Source: CAYLUN01 sp964386865
GTDB taxonomy: Bacteria; Verrucomicrobiota; Kiritimatiellia; RFP12; UBA1067
Direction: 5' to 3'
NCBI GenBank assembly: GCA_964386865.1
Contig: CAYLUN010000151.1
Span: 1 to 9,792 of the forward strand
Length of the DNA: 9,792 nt
Both the position numbers and the translations under genes were made by a program. The notes beneath the pieces are model-generated. The model saw only the letters and a program-made list of their open reading frames with translations, had not been told where the DNA came from and did no database searches. This document shows positions 1 through 5,961 of the stretch, one piece after another. The stretch's first letter is position 1. Each line of letters opens with the position of its first letter.

Positions 1-38
1 TCAGAATCGGCGGACGGCAAGGGGCTGCCGTCCCTACC
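1..38. repeat. Right half of a REPIN, cut by the window edge, in GTC-4
   Basis: A complete inverted REP arm at 10-38 ends in CTACC. It is preceded by TCAGAATCG, the inner REPIN sequence also seen before the arm at 4577. It is read in-frame in GTC-4 as GRDGSPLPSA. Confidence 0.75.
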
Positions 39-455
39 GCTCCGCGCTTCGCCGTCGCTGCCCGGAATCGCCGCCCGGCTGGCCGCTCCGGTTTCAACCT
101 TCCTTAAGACCATCACCAGAAACGCGAACAGCATGACCGCGGCCAGCGCGTGCAGCCCGGCGTTGACCAGGTGCATGGCTCCGGGGTCGATGCCGAAAAG
201 GGAAACGTCCGACATGAGGGAGAGGTACGTGAGCGGATGCCAGTTCGCCATCGTTTGGTAATCGGTCATCGCCCACTTCAGATTCTCCCACGAAAGCCCT
301 TTCGCAACCGGCGAGCAGCTGACGTAGCTATGGTCATCGAAATTGATGAGCTCGAAGCGGGCCGTCTGAAGGTAGGGCGCCAGCGTGAGCAGAGCGACCC
401 CCGCCCCGAACCAGAGAGCCGGCTTCTTGAACAGTCTATCGAGCCTGCCAAACAT
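1..455 (-). CDS. GT-C fold membrane glycosyltransferase, TMTC-like, N-terminal part only (GTC-4)
   Basis: The 5' end of a fourth paralogue is cut by the left window edge, leaving 151 codons. The translation starts MFGRLDRLFKKPALWFG and has TM1 at about 13-30. It also has INFDDHSYV with the DD pair, MANWHPLTYLSLMSD, and a second TM ending in VMVLRKVE. It then enters the same cytoplasmic loop as its paralogues with IPGSDGEARSGRDGSPLPSA, encoded by a repeat-flanking module plus a REP in the same frame (GGT AGG GAC). The ATG at 453-455 has AGGAG about 10 nt upstream (466-470) and overlaps the end of GTC-3 by 20 bp in another frame. The rest of the protein lies outside the window. Confidence 0.82.
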   Translation of the reverse strand, partial: MFGRLDRLFKKPALWFGAGVALLTLAPYLQTARFELINFDDHSYVSCSPVAKGLSWENLKWAMTDYQTMANWHPLTYLSLMSDVSLFGIDPGAMHLVNAGLHALAAVMLFAFLVMVLRKVETGAASRAAIPGSDGEARSGRDGSPLPSADS

Positions 456-2832
456 GATTTGATGTCTCCTGCCTTTCGAGTTCGGCAATCCACCGTTCAA
501 GGAAGGGCCGCAATGTGATCGGGTCGGATCCGGCGCTGATCTTCCACCGTTCGACCGCCTCCTCCCGGCGGCCCTCGTCGCGCGCGATCAAGCCGAGAAT
601 ATAGTGCGCATAGGCGTGATCGGGGGATCGGCCGAGAACCGTTTCCGCATGTTGGCGCGCCAGCCCGCGGTCGCCCTCATAGTAGGCGATGATCCCGTAG
701 GCAATGAAGGTCTCCGCTGATCGAGTCGAGCCGTCGTCCTGCCCAAGCGGGTCGCCGCGATCCAGCGTCGCCGCGACGTTCCGCTCGTGGAGCTCGGCCA
801 GGTCGCGGGCCTCCTCCTTCGCCCGGCCCAAGGCGCCGGAGCCGGCCAAGGCGACGACGTAGCCGATTTGCACCACCCGGTTGCACTCCCGGTTCACGCG
901 AAAGGCTTCATCGAAATAGGCGGCAGCCTTGGCATAGTCCGGCCCATGGCCGCAGTAGTGCAGACCCAAGCTCCGGTTGGCGACGTAGTTGCCCGGATCG
1001 ATCGCCAGCGTGTGCCGGTAGAGTGTCGGGTCATCCTTCCAGACAGTCGCCTGCCGCCACGCAGCCGCGCCCAGCGTGAGCAGCGCCGCCGCCCCCCCCG
1101 CGGCAGCCGCCAGCCGGAAACACCTGCGCGCCTGCCGGCGCGCCGCCAGCGCGACGGCCACAATCAACGCAAAGCCGATCCCCGGCAAATACGTGAAGCG
1201 GTCCGCGTGGGAGTGATACCCGAAATTCGCAAGCCCCAGCATCGGCGCCACCGCCACGATGAACCACGCGAGCCCGACGAAGAGGGCCGGGAGGAAGGGC
1301 TGTAGGCTGTAGGTTGTAGGCTGTAGGTTAAGTCCCGCACAGACGCCCCTTCGGATGGAGGGCGGCAACACGTCTGTTAGTATCTGCCAAGCGCCGCAGC
1401 GACACCCGCTCCAGAGTAAGACAAGCCCATACAGAACGCAGAGCGCCAGACCCGGCCAAAAGAAGTTCGGCAACGACGGCCAGGTGTGCAGATAGGGGAT
1501 CATCAGATCCGCAGGCCAGACGGTTTTCCAGCAGTAATCGCCGATCGCCGCAACGGCATTCAGGAGCCGGCCCCACAGCGGCACGTCGCCGAGCATTGCC
1601 TTCGCGCCGCCGGACATTTGGGAATACGAGGCGATCATCCCGCACGCCAGCGCCATCACGGCAGGCACGTACAACGCCTGCCACCGCACCTTCCGCAGGA
1701 GCAGATAGTCCAGCAGCCCCGCCAAGACCGGGAAGGTCATGGCCGTCGGCTTGGCCATGCCAGCCAGCGCGAAGCAGAGGAGGGAGGCGAAGCGGAAGGC
1801 TGCCGCGTGTCCGCCTTTGCCCGGCTCTTCTCCGCCGTCTGTGCTGCTCCGCGCCCCCGCGCCGCCGCGTGAGTCGTTACCCGTTTCGATTCCCCTCACC
1901 CAGAAGATCAGCGCCAGCAGCTCCCAGAAGAGCGACAGCACGTCCTTGCGGCTCGACACCCACGCCACCGACTCCACGCGCAGTGGGTGCAGCGACCAGA
2001 ACAGCGCCGCCAGCGCGGCGGCCGTCAGAAGCCGGAGGTCACAAGGTAGGGACGGCAGCCCCTGCCGTCCGCTCTCTCCGGTAGGGACGGCAGCCCCTGC
2101 CGTCCGCCCGGCCGCGCACGCGACAGGCTCACGACCGACGTCCCGATCGTCAGAATGGGCGGACGGCAAGGGGCTGCCGTCCCTACCGCTCCGCGCTTCG
2201 CCAGCGGTGCCCGGAATCGACTCCCGGCCGGCCGGCCTCTCCGGTAGGGACGGCAGCCCCTGCCGTCCGCTCTCTCCGGTAGGGACGGCAGCCCCTGCCG
2301 TCCGCCCGGCCGCGCACGCGACAGGCTCACGACCGACGTCCCGATCGTCAGAATGGGCGGACGGCAAGGGGCTGCCGTCCCTACCGCTCCGCGCTTCGCC
2401 AACCGCTGAACCGCCAGCCCTGTGCGAAGCCGAAGGGCGAACCGTGAACCTCCCCAACCCTCCGCCGGCCTCCAGTCTCCTGAGGACCGCAGCCAGCAGC
2501 ACAAACACGAGCGCCGCGTTGGCTGCGTGAAGCAGAGCGCTTACCCCATGGTGTACCCCTGGGCCGCCGCCGAAAAGCGAAACATCCAACATGTAAGAGA
2601 ACCAGGTCACCGGCATCCAGATGGCATTCTGGGTGAACGAGCCCAGCGCCCAGCGCACATTCTCGAGCGAGAGCCCTTTCGTGACCGGCCCGCACGCCAC
2701 GTAGAGGTAGTCGTCGAGATTGACCAGCTCAAAGCCGCCCACGCCGAGATACGGCAGCAGGGTGAGAAGCGCGACCGCCAGACCGAGCCAGAGGGCCGGT
2801 TTCTGAAGCAGCTTCGTTAGCCTGTGGCGCAT
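436..2832 (-). CDS. GT-C fold membrane glycosyltransferase, TMTC-like with C-terminal TPRs (GTC-3)
   Basis: This 798-residue paralogue is closest to GTC-2. TM1 is at about 13-33, D40-D41 in NLDDYLYV, HPLRVESVAW at 282-291, HADRFTYLP at 542-550, and TPR-like helices at about 600-780. The NWHPLTW motif of its paralogues is replaced by IWMPVTW (71-77), so the His is lost. The loop at 121-265 is the largest repeat insertion in this gene: a 66-residue unit in tandem, each unit made from one REPIN and one solo REP. Further loop inserts are at about 316-345 and 478-513. GGAG lies 10 nt upstream of the ATG at 2830-2832, in the 21-bp gap after GTC-2. Its last 20 bp overlap the start of GTC-4, which suggests translational coupling. 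The missing His may mean altered substrate use or reduced activity. Confidence 0.85.
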   Translation of the reverse strand: MRHRLTKLLQKPALWLGLAVALLTLLPYLGVGGFELVNLDDYLYVACGPVTKGLSLENVRWALGSFTQNAIWMPVTWFSYMLDVSLFGGGPGVHHGVSALLHAANAALVFVLLAAVLRRLEAGGGLGRFTVRPSASHRAGGSAVGEARSGRDGSPLPSAHSDDRDVGREPVACAAGRTAGAAVPTGESGRQGLPSLPERPAGRESIPGTAGEARSGRDGSPLPSAHSDDRDVGREPVACAAGRTAGAAVPTGESGRQGLPSLPCDLRLLTAAALAALFWSLHPLRVESVAWVSSRKDVLSLFWELLALIFWVRGIETGNDSRGGAGARSSTDGGEEPGKGGHAAAFRFASLLCFALAGMAKPTAMTFPVLAGLLDYLLLRKVRWQALYVPAVMALACGMIASYSQMSGGAKAMLGDVPLWGRLLNAVAAIGDYCWKTVWPADLMIPYLHTWPSLPNFFWPGLALCVLYGLVLLWSGCRCGAWQILTDVLPPSIRRGVCAGLNLQPTTYSLQPFLPALFVGLAWFIVAVAPMLGLANFGYHSHADRFTYLPGIGFALIVAVALAARRQARRCFRLAAAAGGAAALLTLGAAAWRQATVWKDDPTLYRHTLAIDPGNYVANRSLGLHYCGHGPDYAKAAAYFDEAFRVNRECNRVVQIGYVVALAGSGALGRAKEEARDLAELHERNVAATLDRGDPLGQDDGSTRSAETFIAYGIIAYYEGDRGLARQHAETVLGRSPDHAYAHYILGLIARDEGRREEAVERWKISAGSDPITLRPFLERWIAELERQETSNHVWQAR
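466..470 (-). promoter_or_regulatory. Ribosome binding site of GTC-4 inside GTC-3
   Basis: AGGAG lies 10 nt upstream of the GTC-4 ATG and within the last codons of GTC-3. This is the usual arrangement for translationally coupled, overlapping genes. Confidence 0.5.
1298..1401. repeat. Heptamer tract plus ~70-bp partner element in GTC-3
   Basis: Four GGCTGTA-type heptamers (1298-1325) and a partial unit GGTTA are followed by a segment with CTTCGGATGGAGGGCGGCAA. On the coding strand it is read as LTDVLPPSIRRGVCAGLNLQ, then LQP-type residues, in the loop at about 478-513. Nearly the same sequence is in GTC-2. Confidence 0.7.
1709..1926. repeat. 218-bp tract identical between GTC-3 and GTC-2 (GTC-3 copy)
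   Basis: It matches 4148-4365 base for base. It covers the AKPTAM membrane segment, the Gly/Arg/Glu-rich loop insert and part of the preceding helix. Sequence on the downstream side of the coding strand diverges strongly. Confidence 0.8.
2045..2242. repeat. First unit of a 198-bp tandem duplication in GTC-3
   Basis: The unit contains a solo REP (2045-2072), a 108-bp REPIN (2080-2107 with 2159-2187) and a 55-bp flank (2188-2242). Positions 2045-2203 are identical to 2243-2401. The period of 198 bp equals 66 codons, so the duplication keeps the frame. Confidence 0.88.
2080..2187. repeat. REPIN, 108 bp, in GTC-3
   Basis: The left arm at 2080-2107 begins GGTAGGGACGGCAG and the right arm at 2159-2187 is its inverted copy with one extra base in the loop. 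A 51-bp interior separates them. On the coding strand it is read as 36 stop-free codons. Confidence 0.88.
2243..2401. repeat. Second, shorter copy of the 198-bp tandem duplication in GTC-3
   Basis: It contains a solo REP (2243-2270) and a 108-bp REPIN (2278-2305 with 2357-2385), then the shared start of the flanking module GCTCCGCGCTTCGCC. All 159 bp match 2045-2203, so the duplication or homogenisation is recent. Confidence 0.88.
2278..2385. repeat. REPIN, 108 bp, in GTC-3 (tandem copy)
   Basis: The arms are at 2278-2305 and 2357-2385. It is identical over its full length to the REPIN at 2080-2187. Confidence 0.88.
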
Positions 2833-2853
2833 ATGATGGTTCTCCGCCTCACG

Positions 2854-5124
2854 TCAGTGCGCTTCGCGCTTCGCGGCGCCCGTCTTCTCCAATTCATCGA
2901 TGCGGCCCTGCAGGAAGGCGAACAGCGTCTGCTCCCGCACGCTGAGCCTCCAGAACCCGCACGCTTCGGCGACCTGCCCCTTCTCCAAAGCCATCAGGCC
3001 GGCGAGGTAGTTGGCGATCGGATTCGCGCCAGACGTGCCCAGCACCCCGCTGACATGCTCCGCCGCCAAGTCGCGCTCTCCCTTGTAGTAGGCGATCGCC
3101 GCGTAGCACACGCGGCTGGCCGAAGAAAACACATCCGTCCCCGAACCCTGCATCTCCAGCCAGTTGAAAATATCGGAAGGCGAAACATCGACGCGTTCGA
3201 TGCCGCTGTTTCGTTGCCGCTCGGCCCACTCCGTCAAATCGCGAGCCTCCCTTTGCGCGTCTTCGAAGCGGCCGGCTTTGGCCAGGAGAAAGACATATAC
3301 ATCCTGAAAAAGCCGGTGAGCGTCCCGGTGATGACGGAAGAGCGCCTCGGCATGGGGGAGCGCCTCTTCCGCGCTCTCCGTCATGCCAAACGTGTAGATC
3401 GTCAGGCCCCGTTGCGCCACCTGGTTGCCCTCGCCCGTCACCCGAACCGTGTGCGAGAAGAGCGTGTTGTCGTTGCGCCAGTGCTGGGCCTGCCCCCACG
3501 CGAGCGCGGACCACGCGGCAAGTACGGCGGCGCTCAGCGCAAGGGTTGCGCCCGTCGCCGCCCTGCCGCGCCCGAGTGTGCCCGCGAGCGCGACGGCTAG
3601 GAGCAGCGAGAACCCGATGGCCGGAAGGTAGGTGTAGCGGTCCGCATGCGAATGGAAGCCGAATTTCGCCAGCCCCAGCATGGGGGTCACCGCCACCAGA
3701 AACCACGCGAGGCCGACGAAAAGGGCGGACGGAAAAGGCTGTAGGCTGCAGGCTGTAGGCTGTAGGTTAAGACCCGCACAGACACCCCTTCGGATGGAGG
3801 GCGGCAACACGTCTGTTAGTATCTGCCAAGCGCCGCAGCGCCGGCCGCTCCAGAGCAGGACGATGCCATAGGCCGCACAAAGCGCCAGGCCCGGCCAGAA
3901 GAACAGAGGCATGTCAGGCCAGCGATGCTCATAGGGCACGGCCAGGCCGCTCGGGCAGACGGTCTTCCAGCAATAGGTTCCGAAAGCGGCGACCGCATTC
4001 AGCAGCCGGCCTGAGAACGGAACCCCCGCAAGCGCGGCCGTCGCGCCACCGGAGGCCTGCGCAAATTGAGTGATCGCCGCGAGCCCCAGCGACAACAGGA
4101 AGGGCCACATCAGCGCCGCGAAACGCACGCGTCGCACCATTAGAAACTCCAGCAGCCCCGCCAAGACCGGGAAGGTCATGGCCGTCGGCTTGGCCATGCC
4201 AGCCAGCGCGAAGCAGAGGAGGGAGGCGAAGCGGAAGGCTGCCGCGTGTCCGCCTTTGCCCGGCTCTTCTCCGCCGTCTGTGCTGCTCCGCGCCCCCGCG
4301 CCGCCGCGTGAGTCGTTACCCGTTTCGATTCCCCTCACCCAGAAGATCAGCGCCAGCAGCTCCCAAAACAGGAACAGCACGTCCTTGCGGCTCGACACCC
4401 ACGCCACCGACTCCACGCGCAGCGGGTGCAGCGACCAAAACAGCGCCGCCAGCGCGGCGGCCGTCAGAAGCCGGAGGTCGGCCGGTAGGGACGGCAGCCC
4501 CCTGCCGTCCGCAGACAACGTCCGTCCGCACGCACACGCGACACACTCACGACCGACGTCCCGATCATCAGAATCGGCGGACGGCAAGGGGCTGCCGTCC
4601 CTACCGCTCCGCGCTTCGCCGTCGCTGCCCGGAATCGCCGGACGGACGGCGGACGGCAAGGGGCTGCCGTCCCTACCGTCCTGCGTTCCGCCAACCGCTG
4701 AACCGCCAGCCCAGTGCGAAGCCGAAGGGCGAACCGTGAACCTCCCCAACCCTCCGCCGGCCTCCAGTCTCCTGAGAACCGCAGCCAGCAGAACAAACAC
4801 GAGCGCCGCGTTGGCCGCGTGAAGCGCTGCGCTGTGAATGTGCATCGCCCCGGGAGCCAGCCGCCACAGCGAGGCGTCGGCCATGTAGGAGAGCCAGGTC
4901 AGCGGATGCCAATTGGCCATGTCCCCCACAGCCAGAAACGCCCACTTCACGTTCTCCGGCGTCAGGCCCTTCCCCACGGGACTACCCTTGATATACAGAT
5001 AGTCGTCGTGATTCACCAACGCGAAACCGCCCACGCCGAGATACGGTAGCAGGGTGAGAAGCGCGACCGCCAGACCGAACCAGAAGGCCGGCTTCTGAAG
5101 CTGCTGTGTGAATCTGACGGACAT
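2854..5124 (-). CDS. GT-C fold membrane glycosyltransferase, TMTC-like with C-terminal TPR-like region (GTC-2)
   Basis: This is a 756-residue paralogue of GTC-1. TM1 is at about 13-33. D40-D41 lie in NHDDYLYI and NWHPLTW is at 71-77. HPLRVESVAW is at 233-242, the AKPTAM segment at 311-316, and SHADRYTYLPAIG at 492-504. The C-terminal ~200 residues are helical and TPR-like but degenerate. Three predicted cytoplasmic loops carry extra sequence. Residues 121-215 hold one REPIN plus a solo REP. Residues about 266-296 are a Gly/Arg/Glu-rich insert without a REP, identical in GTC-3. Residues about 429-464 come from the heptamer tract and its partner element. The ATG at 5122-5124 has AGAGG 8 nt upstream. 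The gene follows the GT2 gene by 69 bp and precedes GTC-3 by 21 bp. The substrate is unknown. Confidence 0.85.
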   Translation of the reverse strand: MSVRFTQQLQKPAFWFGLAVALLTLLPYLGVGGFALVNHDDYLYIKGSPVGKGLTPENVKWAFLAVGDMANWHPLTWLSYMADASLWRLAPGAMHIHSAALHAANAALVFVLLAAVLRRLEAGGGLGRFTVRPSASHWAGGSAVGGTQDGRDGSPLPSAVRPAIPGSDGEARSGRDGSPLPSADSDDRDVGRECVACACGRTLSADGRGLPSLPADLRLLTAAALAALFWSLHPLRVESVAWVSSRKDVLFLFWELLALIFWVRGIETGNDSRGGAGARSSTDGGEEPGKGGHAAAFRFASLLCFALAGMAKPTAMTFPVLAGLLEFLMVRRVRFAALMWPFLLSLGLAAITQFAQASGGATAALAGVPFSGRLLNAVAAFGTYCWKTVCPSGLAVPYEHRWPDMPLFFWPGLALCAAYGIVLLWSGRRCGAWQILTDVLPPSIRRGVCAGLNLQPTACSLQPFPSALFVGLAWFLVAVTPMLGLAKFGFHSHADRYTYLPAIGFSLLLAVALAGTLGRGRAATGATLALSAAVLAAWSALAWGQAQHWRNDNTLFSHTVRVTGEGNQVAQRGLTIYTFGMTESAEEALPHAEALFRHHRDAHRLFQDVYVFLLAKAGRFEDAQREARDLTEWAERQRNSGIERVDVSPSDIFNWLEMQGSGTDVFSSASRVCYAAIAYYKGERDLAAEHVSGVLGTSGANPIANYLAGLMALEKGQVAEACGFWRLSVREQTLFAFLQGRIDELEKTGAAKREAH
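3737..3840. repeat. Heptamer tract plus ~70-bp partner element in GTC-2
   Basis: Four heptamers (one GGCTGCA) and GGTTA are followed by the same partner segment as in GTC-3, with only a few differences. It sits at the equivalent loop, residues about 429-464. In GTC-1 this loop carries REPs instead. Confidence 0.7.
4148..4365. repeat. 218-bp tract identical between GTC-3 and GTC-2 (GTC-2 copy)
   Basis: It matches 1709-1926 at a fixed distance of 2439 bp. Four substitutions begin immediately after it. Confidence 0.8.
4484..4605. repeat. REPIN, 122 bp, in GTC-2
   Basis: The arms are at 4484-4512 (five C in the loop) and 4577-4605, around a 64-bp interior that shares CGCACGCACACGCGAC with the intergenic REPIN at 6876. 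It is read in-frame in the first cytoplasmic loop of GTC-2. A CGAAGCGCGGAGC-type flank follows at 4606-4637. Confidence 0.85.
4649..4677. repeat. Solo REP in GTC-2
   Basis: A single inverted-orientation arm ends in CTACC. It encodes GRDGSPLPSA at residues 150-159, the same residue position as the first REP of GTC-3. Confidence 0.85.
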
Positions 5125-5132
5125 ATGCGAGT

Positions 5133-5143
5133 CCTCTCTCTCC
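5133..5143 (-). promoter_or_regulatory. Ribosome binding site of GTC-2 next to a REP
   Basis: The purine run GGAGAGAGAGG directly follows the CTACC edge of the REP at 5144-5171. AGAGG lies 8 nt before the GTC-2 ATG. The same GGAG-next-to-REP arrangement occurs before the methyltransferase. Confidence 0.5.
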
Positions 5144-5198
5144 GGTAGGGACGGCAGCCCCTGCCGTCCGCAGACGCCGGCGGGGCGTCGTCCCTACC
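5144..5198. repeat. REP pair between the GT2 gene and GTC-2, one arm a stem variant
   Basis: A canonical arm at 5144-5171 is followed closely by an inverted variant at 5173-5198. The variant keeps the GGTAGGGACG edge but has a different, still self-complementary stem (GACGCC/GGCGTC). The variant's TAG is the stop codon of the GT2 gene. Confidence 0.75.
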
Positions 5199-5940
5199 GG
5201 CCGAACTTGGTTGACCGCCGCAGCCCCCAGCGGCACAGGCGGTATTCGACCGCGGCCCCGATGCACCCGAACCCGTAGGTCACGCTGCGCCGGAAATTGA
5301 TCGACGAGGCGTCGTCGAAATAGACCGTGGGACAGGAGACCTCGCCGATCGTCGCGCCCGTCCACAGGATCTCCGCGAGCATCTGCGCGTCGAACGCGAA
5401 ATCGTCCACATTCTCGTCGAGCGGAAGCCGCTCCAGCAGGTCGCGCGAAAAGGCGCGGTAGCCGGTGTGGTACTCGGAGAGCTTCGCTCCGAACAGGAGG
5501 TTCATCGCGAGGGTCAAAGCGCGGTTCGAGACGTACTTCCAGAGCGGCATCCCGCCCTTCAGCGCGTACCCGCCCAAGATCCGCGACCCCAGGACGCAGG
5601 GGTGCAGACCGTTGGCGATCATCGAGGCCATGGCCGGGATCAGCCGGGGCGTGTACTGGCAATCCGGGTGAACCATGATCACGATATCGGCTCGGGCGTC
5701 GAGCGCCAGCCGGTAACAGCTCTTCTGGTTCCCGCCGTAGCCCTTGTTGTCCTCGTGGACGTGAACCTTCACCCCCGGAAGCTGACTGGCGATCTCGACC
5801 GTCCGGTCGCGGCTCGCGTCATCGACCAGGATGATGTCGTCAACCACCCCTTGCGCCATGACCTCGTCGTAGGTCTTGCGGAGCGTCTTCTCCGCGTTGT
5901 ACGCGGGCATCACCACGATGATTCGCTTGTCTTTGTACAT
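5194..5940 (-). CDS. Family 2 glycosyltransferase, polyprenyl-phosphate mannosyl synthase-like
   Basis: This is a 248-residue GT-A enzyme. IIVVMPAYNAEKTL (7-20) starts the nucleotide-sugar fold. IILVDDASRDRT (36-47) holds the DD pair that contacts the nucleotide. DNKGYGGNQKSCYRLAL (64-80) is characteristic of the DPM1/DPG-synthase-like branch. VIMVHPDCQYTP (87-98) is the metal-binding region, in the HPD-x-QY form of this branch. GSR is at 118-120 and EYHTGYRAFSRDLL at 156-169. There is no C-terminal membrane domain, so it probably works at the cytoplasmic face, moving a sugar from a nucleotide donor onto a polyprenyl phosphate. That product is the expected donor for the neighbouring GT-C proteins. 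The ATG at 5938-5940 has AAGG 6-7 nt upstream. The last Arg codon and TAG stop (CGG TAG) lie at the edge of a variant REP, so a short C-terminal change is possible. The sugar cannot be read from sequence. Confidence 0.92.
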   Translation of the reverse strand: MYKDKRIIVVMPAYNAEKTLRKTYDEVMAQGVVDDIILVDDASRDRTVEIASQLPGVKVHVHEDNKGYGGNQKSCYRLALDARADIVIMVHPDCQYTPRLIPAMASMIANGLHPCVLGSRILGGYALKGGMPLWKYVSNRALTLAMNLLFGAKLSEYHTGYRAFSRDLLERLPLDENVDDFAFDAQMLAEILWTGATIGEVSCPTVYFDDASSINFRRSVTYGFGCIGAAVEYRLCRWGLRRSTKFGR

Positions 5941-5961
5941 AACACACCTTGCCAGCCCTCT

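Noticed and set aside
2045..2385. CRISPR array
   Set aside because: The repeats are palindromic, alternate in orientation, have repeated rather than unique spacers, and lie within a coding frame. No cas gene is present.
2025..2504. Minus-strand open frame of 159 codons within GTC-3
   Set aside because: It consists almost wholly of REP sequence read in the second open frame (VGTAAPCRPP type), inside a better-supported gene.
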